This document shows, in pieces, positions 1 to 7,777 of a stretch of 17,576 bases of DNA. This DNA comes from CALFMR01 sp035550595 (GTDB lineage: Bacteria > Acidobacteriota > Vicinamibacteria > Vicinamibacterales > SCN-69-37), in contig DASZOV010000021.1 in assembly GCA_035550595.1 (NCBI GenBank), positions 1 to 17,576 on the forward strand, in the 5' to 3' direction. A program made the translations under genes and the position numbers. How positions within the stretch are numbered: the stretch's first letter is position 1; each line of letters opens with the position of its first letter. The notes beneath the pieces were generated by a model. It ran no database searches, was not told the origin of the DNA, and worked only from the letters and a program-made list of their open reading frames with translations.

Positions 1-199
1 GCTCGGCGTCGACGAGGAAGAAGTGACGCCGGATGCGTCCTTCGTCGACGATCTGGGCGCGGACTCGCTGGATACGGTCGAACTCGTCATGGCCTTCGAG
101 GAAGAGTTCGGGATCGAGATCCCGGACGAGGACGCCGAGAAGATCACGCGCGTGAAGGAGGCCATCGAGTACATCGAAGGCCACGCGAAGAAGAAGTAG
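1..199 (+). CDS. acpP: acyl carrier protein, 3' part (5' end outside window)
   Basis: Acyl carrier protein carries growing acyl chains on a phosphopantetheine arm during fatty-acid synthesis in the cytoplasm. The reading frame begins at base 2 and gives 65 residues before the TAG stop at 197-199. The motif GADSLDTVELVMAFEEEFG is the classic site, and its serine (codon 65-67) receives the phosphopantetheine. The acidic helix and the ending EAIEYIEGHAKKK also fit AcpP. Compared with the roughly 77-residue E. coli protein, about 15 N-terminal residues lie to the left of the window. fabF follows after 14 bases, the standard acpP-fabF pairing, so the two are almost certainly co-transcribed. The family call is very secure. 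Confidence 0.96.
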   Translation, partial: LGVDEEEVTPDASFVDDLGADSLDTVELVMAFEEEFGIEIPDEDAEKITRVKEAIEYIEGHAKKK

Positions 200-204
200 G
201 CGTC

Positions 205-209
205 GGAGG
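205..209 (+). promoter_or_regulatory. ribosome binding site deciding the TTG start of fabF
   Basis: GGAGG lies 4 bases before TTG at 214. No ATG or GTG between acpP and the conserved N-terminal strand gives a better-placed start, so the unusual TTG is supported by this site and by the family N-terminus. Confidence 0.7.
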
Positions 210-213
210 CGGC

Positions 214-1458
214 TTGACGAGACGAGTAGTCGTCACCGGCGTCGGCCTGATCTCGTCGGTCGGCGTCGGGACCGACGCGACCTGGCAGGCGCTCTGCGCC
301 GGCCAGAGTGGCATCGGTCCCATCACGCACTTCGACCCGACGGGGTTCTCGGCGCGTATCGCGGGCGAGGTCAAGGGCTTCGACCCGCTGCAGTTCGTCG
401 ACAAGAAAGACGTCAAGAAGATGGACGTCTTCATCCAGTTCGCGATCGCGGCGGCGCAGTTCGCCGTCGACGACGCCCGGCTCGTCATCGGGCCGGACAA
501 CGCGGACCAGGTCGGCGTCTTCATCGCGTCGGGCATCGGCGGGTTCAGCACGATCGAGCGCGAGCACGACGCGCTCACCGCCGGTGGACCGCGGCGCATC
601 TCGCCGTTCTTCATCCCGGCGTCGATCATCAACCTGGCCGCCGGCCAGGTGTCGATCCGCTTCGGCGCGCGCGGGCCGAACCTCGCGACGTGTACGGCCT
701 GCACCGCGTCGGCCCACGCGGTGGGCGAGGCGTTCGAGATCATCCGACGCGGCGACGCGGACGTGATGATCGCCGGCGGGTCGGAAGCGTCGATCACGCC
801 GCTCGGCGTCGGCGGTTTCGCGGCCATGCGTGCGCTCTCGACGCGCAACGACGAACCCGAGCGCGCGAGCCGGCCGTTCGATCGCGATCGCGACGGCTTC
901 GTCGTCGGCGAAGGATCGGGCATCCTCGTGATCGAGGAGCTCGAGACGGCGCGCCGGCGCGGCGCGTCGATCTACGCGGAGATCGTGGGCTACGGCCTGT
1001 CGGCCGACGCCTTCCACCTCACGGCGCAGCCCGAGGATGGTAACGGCGCGATTCGTTCGATGCGCATGGCGCTGCGCAAGGCCGGCGTCCGGCCCGATCA
1101 GATCGACTACATCAACGCGCACGGCACGTCGACGCCGATCAACGATCCGACCGAAACGCTCGCCGTCAAGACGACGTTCGGCGAGCACGCGCATCGGCTG
1201 GTGATGTCGTCGACCAAGTCGATGACCGGACACCTGCTCGGCGCGGCCGGCGGTCTCGAGGCCGGCATCACGTCGCTCGCCGTGCGTCATCAGCTCGCGC
1301 CGCCGACCATCAACCTCGATCATCCGGATCCGGCCTGCGACCTCGATTACGCGGCCAATGCCAGCCGCCCGATGACGATCCGTTACGCGCTGTCGAACTC
1401 GTTCGGCTTCGGCGGCACGAACGGCACGCTCCTCTTGAAGCAGTACTCCGGCGACTAG
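214..1458 (+). CDS. fabF: beta-ketoacyl-ACP synthase II
   Basis: FabF condenses malonyl-ACP with acyl-ACP in fatty-acid chain elongation. The 414-residue product has normal family length. The Cys-His-His triad is at C163 (in ATCTACTAS), H303 (in NAHGTSTP) and H340 (in STKSMTGH), with K335; these positions coincide with E. coli FabF numbering. The glycine-rich end NSFGFGGTNG is also typical. The start is a TTG at 214, chosen because GGAGG at 205-209 sits 4 bases before it and the protein then begins TRRVVVTGVG as in the family. It follows acpP closely. A strong hairpin lies just after the stop. No broken or missing key residue was seen. Confidence 0.97.
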   Translation: MTRRVVVTGVGLISSVGVGTDATWQALCAGQSGIGPITHFDPTGFSARIAGEVKGFDPLQFVDKKDVKKMDVFIQFAIAAAQFAVDDARLVIGPDNADQVGVFIASGIGGFSTIEREHDALTAGGPRRISPFFIPASIINLAAGQVSIRFGARGPNLATCTACTASAHAVGEAFEIIRRGDADVMIAGGSEASITPLGVGGFAAMRALSTRNDEPERASRPFDRDRDGFVVGEGSGILVIEELETARRRGASIYAEIVGYGLSADAFHLTAQPEDGNGAIRSMRMALRKAGVRPDQIDYINAHGTSTPINDPTETLAVKTTFGEHAHRLVMSSTKSMTGHLLGAAGGLEAGITSLAVRHQLAPPTINLDHPDPACDLDYAANASRPMTIRYALSNSFGFGGTNGTLLLKQYSGD

Positions 1459-1460
1459 TC

Positions 1461-1487
1461 GCGGTGCGGACCCACGGTCCGTGCCGC
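1461..1487 (+). terminator. strong 12-bp hairpin between fabF and etfB
   Basis: Bases 1461-1472 pair with 1476-1487 around a 3-base loop (CAC). The stem has 12 consecutive pairs if two G-U wobbles (1465/1483 and 1466/1482) are allowed, and it is mostly G-C. There is no T run after it, so it is not a textbook intrinsic terminator. It begins 3 bases after the fabF stop and ends 20 bases before the etfB ATG. It could end or attenuate fabF transcription, protect a processed 3' end, or affect etfB translation. The pairing is directly visible; the role is inferred. Confidence 0.5.
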
Positions 1488-1507
1488 ACGCGTCGTCCGT
1501 CCCATCC

Positions 1508-2322
1508 ATGCGCATTGCCGTTTGTCTCAAGCAGGTCGTCACGCGGGAATGGCACGTCCGAGTGAACGCGTCAGGCACCTGGGTGCGCGACGACGAGGCG
1601 AGCTGGGGCATGAACGAGCCGGACGGCTGCGCGCTCGAAGCGGCGCTGCGGCTGAAGGACGCGCACGGTAGCGAGGTCGTCGCTATTTCCGCCGGGCCGG
1701 CGCGCGTCACGCAGGTGCTGCGCGAAGCGCTCGGACGCGGCGCGGACCGTGCCGTTCATGTCACCGGCGACGATCTGGCGTCGGGCGATGCTTTCACGGT
1801 TGCGGCCGCGCTGGCCGACGCCGTGCGCGGCGTGGCGCCGGACCTCGTCCTCACAGGTTTGCAGTCTGACGACCAGGGCTTTGCGCAGGTCGGCGGTGTG
1901 CTCGCGGAGCGCACCGGCATGGCGCACGCGACGATCATCGTCGGCATCGAGGTCGGCGACGGCCGGGTGCGCGTGAAGCGCGAGCTCGAGGGCGGCTGGT
2001 TCCAGTGGGTCACGCTGCCGTTGCCGGCCGTGCTGACGATTCAGAGCGGCATCCATCAGCTTCGCTACGCGACGCTCAAGGGCATCATGGCCGCGAAGAA
2101 GAAGCCGATTGACGTCGTGTCCGCGCCGGCGCGGCCCGAAGGCGGGCCCGGCGTGCGCGTGCTGTCGGTCGCCGTGCCCACGCGCGCCAAGCAGATTCGT
2201 CTCATCGACGGTGCGCCGGCCGAGGCCGCGCGTGAGCTCGTGCGCGCGCTGCGTGAGGACGCGCGCGTGCTCGGGCCTGGCGACGGCGCCGGCGTCTCGG
2301 CGCACACAGTGGAGCCGGGCGC

Positions 2323-2326
<4 letters not shown>
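1508..2326 (+). CDS. etfB: electron transfer flavoprotein beta subunit
   Basis: EtfB forms a heterodimer with EtfA; EtfB binds AMP and the dimer carries electrons on FAD from acyl-CoA dehydrogenases to ETF-quinone oxidoreductase. The N-terminus MRIAVCLKQVV and the ETF-beta signature VKRELEGGWFQWVTLPLP match the family. They are followed by LRYATLKGIMAAKKKPIDV, the dehydrogenase-recognition loop region. From ATG 1508 the protein has 272 residues. A GTG at 1481 would add nine residues (MPHASSVPS) that are not family-like and would start inside the hairpin, so ATG 1508 is preferred. No clear ribosome binding site precedes it, which is odd. It overlaps etfA by 4 bases. I infer the ordinary non-bifurcating type, because a membrane acceptor is encoded nearby. 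Confidence 0.95.
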
Positions 2327-3288
<962 letters not shown>

Positions 3289-3298
3289 GTCAGTCCTT

Positions 3299-3317
3299 GG
3301 GCCTACTCTTCAGGCCC
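3299..3317. terminator. possible bidirectional terminator between etfA and lhr
   Basis: GGGCCT (3299-3304) pairs with AGGCCC (3312-3317) around a 7-base loop, and two G-U pairs could lengthen the stem. It begins 11 bases after the etfA stop and covers the lhr stop codon. As an inverted repeat it can act on both strands. There is no clear T run, so an intrinsic terminator is plausible but unproven. Confidence 0.45.
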
Positions 3318-6300
3318 GGGGAGAGCCTGGAACAGGCGCTGCCACCACGGGAACCACGGGCGCTATCGTCGAGGCTGACGACGTCGTCAGCGCGACGACG
3401 GCCACGCCGTCGCGAAGCGTGACCGTGCGTCCCGCCACTGCCGCGACGCGTTCGCCGGGCACGATGATGCCGACCAGGTTCAGCGGATCGGCGGCCGAGA
3501 AGGTCAGCGTCTCGCCCGTCGGTGGCCGATGGCGCATCGCGCGCAGCGACTCGACGGCGGTCGGTGTCGCGAACTGTTCGCCGATGAAGCCATTCACGAA
3601 TCGTCCGCCCCTGATATCTCCGCGGTCCTCGAGACGACGGAAGCCGATGAGCAGATCGCGCCAGGGCGGCAGCACGCTTTCGCGTGCGAGAAGTTCGCGG
3701 AAGACGACGCCGTAACGCCGCAGGAGCATGTGGCATGCCGCCTCGATCGTCTGCGTGCGGTCGACGTCGACGGCTGGATGGAGGAGCGACCATCGGCCCG
3801 TGCTGTGACGCGGCCGTGCGGTACGACCGGATCCGTGCCCAGCGCGCCGCCGCGGATCGACGAGGGCACGCAGATTGTCGAACCCATCGGCGGTGACGAG
3901 GCCAGCGGCGGTGAGTTCCCAGAGCGCGGCTTCGACCTCGGCCTTGAGACGGCCGGTGCCTCGGACGAGATCGCTGAAGAACGACGCGCCGGATTGCCGG
4001 AGGCGATCGAGCACGTCGCGCGCTGGATGGCTGAGCCCCGCCGGCTCGGTCGGGTCGGCGCGCTTGCCCTCCGGAGCCTTGGCGAAGGAGGGGCGCGCCA
4101 TCCAGTCCGCGTCGTCGCGGACGAAGAATGTAATGGGCGCGACGCTCGTCGGTACGACACGGCGGGATGACGTCGTGCTCGTCGCATCGAGCGTGGCCGG
4201 ATGCGGCGACAGCCGACCCCATCCCACCGCACCCGTGAGACACAGTCGGTCGAGATCGTCAGGGTCGTAGCGAGCCACGCGCCGCGCGAGGATCTGCGAT
4301 TCCCACGCACTCGCCGGCGCTTCGAATCCTTGAAGTTGGCGAAGCACGTCGAGCAGCCCACGCTCGCCGACCGTCTGTGCGCCGCGCGACAGATGCTGCC
4401 AGTCCGCGAGCCAGCGCATGAACTCGGCCGTCGTCACCGGCGCGATTTCGCGCCGGAGTGCGCCGAGCGTCAGGCGATGGATCCGTGCGAGCAGTCGCCG
4501 CTCGCACCATTCGACGTCCTCTGCCGGCGCATGGCCCGTGAACGAGCCTCGCAAGGCCCACCCCGACGCTTCGAGTCGGAGCGCGGCTTCTTCGATCGCA
4601 TCGCGTCCCAATCCGAGGACGTCGCCGATCTCGCGGCTCGTCGCCGGACCGATGTGGCTCAGCCAGCCTTGGACGAGTGCGACACGAGCGTCGATCTCCG
4701 TGAGATCGGGACGCGCCACGTCCGGGAGCGTGCGATCGAATCGCGCGGAGGGGACGATCTGCTCGAACGTGCGCGCACGTTCGGCAGCGACCCAGTAGAC
4801 ACGATCGCCATATCGCGCGACGCCCGCGCGGTTCTCGCCGACGAGTTCGTCGAACCACGTGTGCCACGCCGGCAACGCGTCCGCCAACCGGTCGGCGAGC
4901 CAGCCGCGTGACGTGCCGGCGTCGGCGCGCATCGGCATCGGCATCGGCATCGGGATCGCAATCAACGTGAGCAACGCGTCGTGGAGATCATCAGGCGTGC
5001 GCACGTCGGGCCATGCTTGATCGCGGACGGCATCGATAGCCGCCGGATCGAGCCGGCCGATCTCAGAGAGCACTGTTTCCGGCAGCGTGCGTCGCAAGGC
5101 CACGGCTCTCGTCCGCCGTTCTTCGAGCGGCGCGTCGTCGAGGAACGCGTACGGGTTCGCGTTGAGGATCTCGTGCGAGAACACCGACGGCACCGGCGTG
5201 TCGACCGCGACGCACCGGATCGATCCGTCGTCGATGCCCGTGAGCACGCCGAGGAAGCCGTCGACGTCCATGGCCTCGGTGAGGACGTCTTTCATCACCT
5301 CGCGCACGAGCGGGTGATCAGGAATACCGATGTCGCCTTCGATGTTCTCCTGACAGGCCGCGACGTCGGGAAACACCGTCGCGAGCAGGTCGTCGGCGTG
5401 CAGGCGCTGGAGATGAATCGGAATCTTGCGTCCGCCGCGGAAGCGCAGGAGCGCGAGCGCGCGACCGGCGTCCCAGCGCCAGCGCGTGCCGAAGAGCGGC
5501 GAGGCGAGCGCCGCCTGTTCGAGGATTTCGCGCGCCGACGCCGGACGCAGGAAGCGGAAGACGTCAGCGAGCGGAAAGCTGTGCTGCTCGGCCAGCGCGA
5601 TGACGATGCCGTTGTCGGTGGCGGCCGCCTGCAGCTCGAAGTTGAACGACCGGCAGAAGCGTTTGCGGAGCGCAAGGCCCCACGCCTTGTTGATGCGCGC
5701 GCCGAACGGGGCATGAATGACGAGCTGCATGCCGCCGCCTTCGTCGAAGAAGCGTTCGGCGACAACGGTGCGTCCAGCCGGCACCGCTCCAAGGACCGCG
5801 CGCGTCGTGACGACGTACTCGACGATCTGCTCGGCGCCAGCGCGGTCGAGACCGCAGGACGCCACGAGCCAGTCGATGGCCGAATCGGCTGTCGCGGCGC
5901 GTGCGTTGGCGGCGCCCGGCACCACATCGGGCGTCAGTTCGTCGACCGTCTGTCGCACGCGGCTGACATAGGCCGACAGTTCCGTCGTGCGCCCAGGCGC
6001 TTCGCCACGCCAGAACGGAATCGTGGGCGGCGCACCGTGCGCGTCCTCGACGAGCATGCGGCCGGCAATCGTCACGCGCCGGATGCGCCATGACGCGTTG
6101 CCGAGCAGCATGACGTCGCCCGCCATGCTTTCGACGGCGAAGTCCTCGTCGACCGTTCCGACGACGATGCCTTCCGGCTCGGCGACGACGGTGTACAAGC
6201 CGCTCTCCGGGATCGCGCCGCCGTTCGTGATGGCGGCGAGCCGCGCGCCGCGGCGTGCACGAAGGCGGCCGTTGACCTGATCGCGGTGCAGATACGCGCC

Positions 6301-7683
6301 GTACCGTCCGCGTCGGGCCGCGATGCCCTCGGCGAGCATGCCGACGATGTCATCGAAATCGGCGCGCGTGAGATGCCGGTACGGATACGCACGCGTGACG
6401 CGCGCGAAGAGCGCGTCTTCGTCCCAATCCTCAGCCGCGCACATCGCGACGATCTGCTGGGCGAGGACATCCAGCGGCGCATCAGGCACGACGAGCCGGT
6501 CCAGCTCGCCGTCTTTAATAGCGAGTACGAGTGCCGCGCACTCGACGAGCTCATCGCGCGTCGTCGCGAAGAACCGTCCTTTCGGCACCGCGCCCCGCCA
6601 GTGCCCCGCACGGCCGAGCCGCTGCACCGCGGCCGAGATCGACCGCGGCGATCCGACCTGGCAGACGAGATCGATCGTGCCGACGTCGATGCCGAGCTCG
6701 AGCGACGCCGTGGCAACGACCGCGCGGAGCTGGCCCGACTTGAGACGCTGCTCGGCGTCGAGTCGGATGCGGCGCGCAAGACTGCCGTGATGCGCGGCCA
6801 CCGCGTCGGCGCCGAGTCGTTCGGTGAGATGGTGCGTCACGCGTTCGGAGAGCCGCCGCGTGTTGACGAAGATGAGCGTCGAGCGGTGCGCCTGGACGAG
6901 CGCGGCGATGCGGTCGTAGATCTCGTCCCACATCTCGTGCGTTGCGACCGCGCCGAGCTCGCTCGCCGGGACTTCGACGCCGACGTCGAGCTCGCGCCGC
7001 CGCTCGACCTCGACGATGACGGGATCGGGACGGCCGGTGCCTGCGAGGAACTCGGCGACCACGGCAATGGGTTTCTGCGTCGCCGAGAGGCCGATGCGCG
7101 TGATCGGACGCTCGGCCAGCGCGTCCAGTCGTTCGAGTGAAAGCGCGAGGTGCGCGCCGCGTTTGTCCCCGGCAATCGCGTGGATTTCGTCGACGATGAC
7201 CGTCGTCACGTCGCGCAGGATGGCGCGGCTGCGATCCGCAGTCAGCAGGATGTAGAGCGACTCGGGTGTCGTGACGAGGATGTGCGGCGGCCGTTGGAGC
7301 ATCGCGCGTCGCGCGGGCATGAGCGTGTCGCCCGTGCGGACCGCGGTGCGGATGTCCGGGACGTCGAAGCCGCGGTCGCGCGCGAGCGCGACGATCTCGG
7401 CGAGCGGGCCGTCGAGGTTCTTCTGGATGTCGTTGCCGAGCGCCTTGAGCGGCGAGACGTACACGACCGTCGTGCGATCGGTGAGCGTGCCTGCGACAGC
7501 CTGTCGAACGAGACCGTCGATGCAGGCGAGGAACGCGGCGAAGGTCTTACCGGAGCCGGTCGGCGCCGAGATGAGCGTGCTCCGCCCGGCCAGGATCGGC
7601 GGCCAGCCGAGCCGCTGCGGCTCGGTCGGCGTGTCGAACCGGCCTTCGAACCAGTCGCGGACGATTGGGTGCGCCCAGTCCAT
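3310..7683 (-). CDS. lhr: Lhr-family DEAD/DEAH-box helicase
   Basis: Lhr is a superfamily 2 helicase of DNA repair that moves along single-stranded DNA; E. coli Lhr also has uracil-DNA glycosylase activity in its C-terminal part, which I cannot assess here. The product has 1457 residues, near the roughly 1540 of E. coli. Visible motifs: Walker A APTGSGKT (40-47), SPLKALGNDIQ (77-87), TTPESLYILL (138-147), DEIH (165-168), SAT (200-202), IFVNTRR (271-277), ATASLELGIDVGTIDLV (324-340) and QRLGRAGH (354-361). The Lhr-specific region and C-terminal winged-helix part follow. Oddities are an MPMPMPM stretch coded by a hexanucleotide repeat at 4931-4954 and FAKAPEGK (1200-1207), coded by an interspersed repeat. 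There is no ribosome binding site before ATG 7683; a -10-like hexamer ends 6 bases upstream. It stands alone, divergent from ETF-QO. Confidence 0.95.
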   Translation of the reverse strand: MDWAHPIVRDWFEGRFDTPTEPQRLGWPPILAGRSTLISAPTGSGKTFAAFLACIDGLVRQAVAGTLTDRTTVVYVSPLKALGNDIQKNLDGPLAEIVALARDRGFDVPDIRTAVRTGDTLMPARRAMLQRPPHILVTTPESLYILLTADRSRAILRDVTTVIVDEIHAIAGDKRGAHLALSLERLDALAERPITRIGLSATQKPIAVVAEFLAGTGRPDPVIVEVERRRELDVGVEVPASELGAVATHEMWDEIYDRIAALVQAHRSTLIFVNTRRLSERVTHHLTERLGADAVAAHHGSLARRIRLDAEQRLKSGQLRAVVATASLELGIDVGTIDLVCQVGSPRSISAAVQRLGRAGHWRGAVPKGRFFATTRDELVECAALVLAIKDGELDRLVVPDAPLDVLAQQIVAMCAAEDWDEDALFARVTRAYPYRHLTRADFDDIVGMLAEGIAARRGRYGAYLHRDQVNGRLRARRGARLAAITNGGAIPESGLYTVVAEPEGIVVGTVDEDFAVESMAGDVMLLGNASWRIRRVTIAGRMLVEDAHGAPPTIPFWRGEAPGRTTELSAYVSRVRQTVDELTPDVVPGAANARAATADSAIDWLVASCGLDRAGAEQIVEYVVTTRAVLGAVPAGRTVVAERFFDEGGGMQLVIHAPFGARINKAWGLALRKRFCRSFNFELQAAATDNGIVIALAEQHSFPLADVFRFLRPASAREILEQAALASPLFGTRWRWDAGRALALLRFRGGRKIPIHLQRLHADDLLATVFPDVAACQENIEGDIGIPDHPLVREVMKDVLTEAMDVDGFLGVLTGIDDGSIRCVAVDTPVPSVFSHEILNANPYAFLDDAPLEERRTRAVALRRTLPETVLSEIGRLDPAAIDAVRDQAWPDVRTPDDLHDALLTLIAIPMPMPMPMRADAGTSRGWLADRLADALPAWHTWFDELVGENRAGVARYGDRVYWVAAERARTFEQIVPSARFDRTLPDVARPDLTEIDARVALVQGWLSHIGPATSREIGDVLGLGRDAIEEAALRLEASGWALRGSFTGHAPAEDVEWCERRLLARIHRLTLGALRREIAPVTTAEFMRWLADWQHLSRGAQTVGERGLLDVLRQLQGFEAPASAWESQILARRVARYDPDDLDRLCLTGAVGWGRLSPHPATLDATSTTSSRRVVPTSVAPITFFVRDDADWMARPSFAKAPEGKRADPTEPAGLSHPARDVLDRLRQSGASFFSDLVRGTGRLKAEVEAALWELTAAGLVTADGFDNLRALVDPRRRAGHGSGRTARPRHSTGRWSLLHPAVDVDRTQTIEAACHMLLRRYGVVFRELLARESVLPPWRDLLIGFRRLEDRGDIRGGRFVNGFIGEQFATPTAVESLRAMRHRPPTGETLTFSAADPLNLVGIIVPGERVAAVAGRTVTLRDGVAVVALTTSSASTIAPVVPVVAAPVPGSPRA
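3374..3391. repeat. perfect 18-bp palindrome in the 3' end of lhr
   Basis: The 18 bases from 3374 to 3391 read the same on both strands (half-site GCTGACGAC). They lie in the last 110 bases of lhr, coding a weakly constrained Ala/Ser/Thr-rich tail. It may be a protein-binding site, an upstream termination aid, or chance in GC-rich sequence. Confidence 0.5.
4057..4098 (-). repeat. short interspersed repeat-like element inside lhr
   Basis: On the minus strand the core (4063-4087) reads CTTCGCCAAGGCTCCGGAGG and onward. It is a GC-rich imperfect palindrome centred on CTCCGGAG (4069-4076). One frame gives FAKAPEGK, the frame used by Lhr, and another gives LRQGSGGQA. From memory, peptides of these two types recur in unrelated proteins of Acidobacteriota genomes, as expected of a dispersed DNA repeat. 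A 7-base direct repeat GGCGCGC flanks the core at 4057-4063 and 4092-4098. It inserts without breaking the lhr frame. Membership of a repeat family is recollection, not a search. Confidence 0.5.
4931..4954. repeat. hexanucleotide tandem repeat in lhr
   Basis: Four copies of ATCGGC (the last is ATCGGG) lie at 4931-4954 and decay into ATCGCA and ATCAAC. Read on the minus strand they code alternating Met-Pro (PMPMPMPM). The 6-base unit means that slippage would change the number of Met-Pro pairs without shifting the frame. Confidence 0.85.
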
Positions 7684-7689
7684 CTCACA

Positions 7690-7695
7690 GTTCTA
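7690..7695 (-). promoter_or_regulatory. -10-like hexamer for a leaderless lhr transcript
   Basis: TAGAAC (4 of 6 to TATAAT) ends 6 bases before the lhr ATG, so a start about 7 bases downstream would fall on the A of ATG. No Shine-Dalgarno is present. No convincing -35 is seen, which limits confidence. Confidence 0.35.
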
Positions 7696-7762
7696 ACAGA
7701 GGAGCGCGACGATTGACGACCGTCCATCGCGGCGAAAATCGATGGCCGCCCGCTCCGGCGGA

Positions 7763-7768
7763 TATGAT
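7763..7768 (+). promoter_or_regulatory. -10-like hexamer for the ETF-QO operon
   Basis: TATGAT (5 of 6 to TATAAT) ends 9 bases before ATG 7778, giving a predicted transcript with a leader of only about 0-3 bases. It also argues for ATG 7778 over the upstream ATG 7742. The -35 region is weak; a TTGACG at 7713-7718 is too far away. Confidence 0.4.
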
Positions 7769-7777
7769 CGGCGGGCC

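Noticed and set aside
1481..1507. GTG at 1481 as the etfB start
   Set aside because: It would add nine residues unlike the family, would begin within the hairpin stem, and has no ribosome binding site.
4981..6093. A 370-codon open frame on the plus strand opposite lhr
   Set aside because: It is the antisense of a clear Lhr reading frame. It is rich in Arg, Glu and Asp as expected of high-GC shadow frames and shows no domain.
7713..7718. TTGACG as a -35 box for the ETF-QO gene
   Set aside because: The nearest good -10 (TATGAT at 7763) is 44 bases away, and the sequence at the proper spacing (7736-7741) is a poor match.
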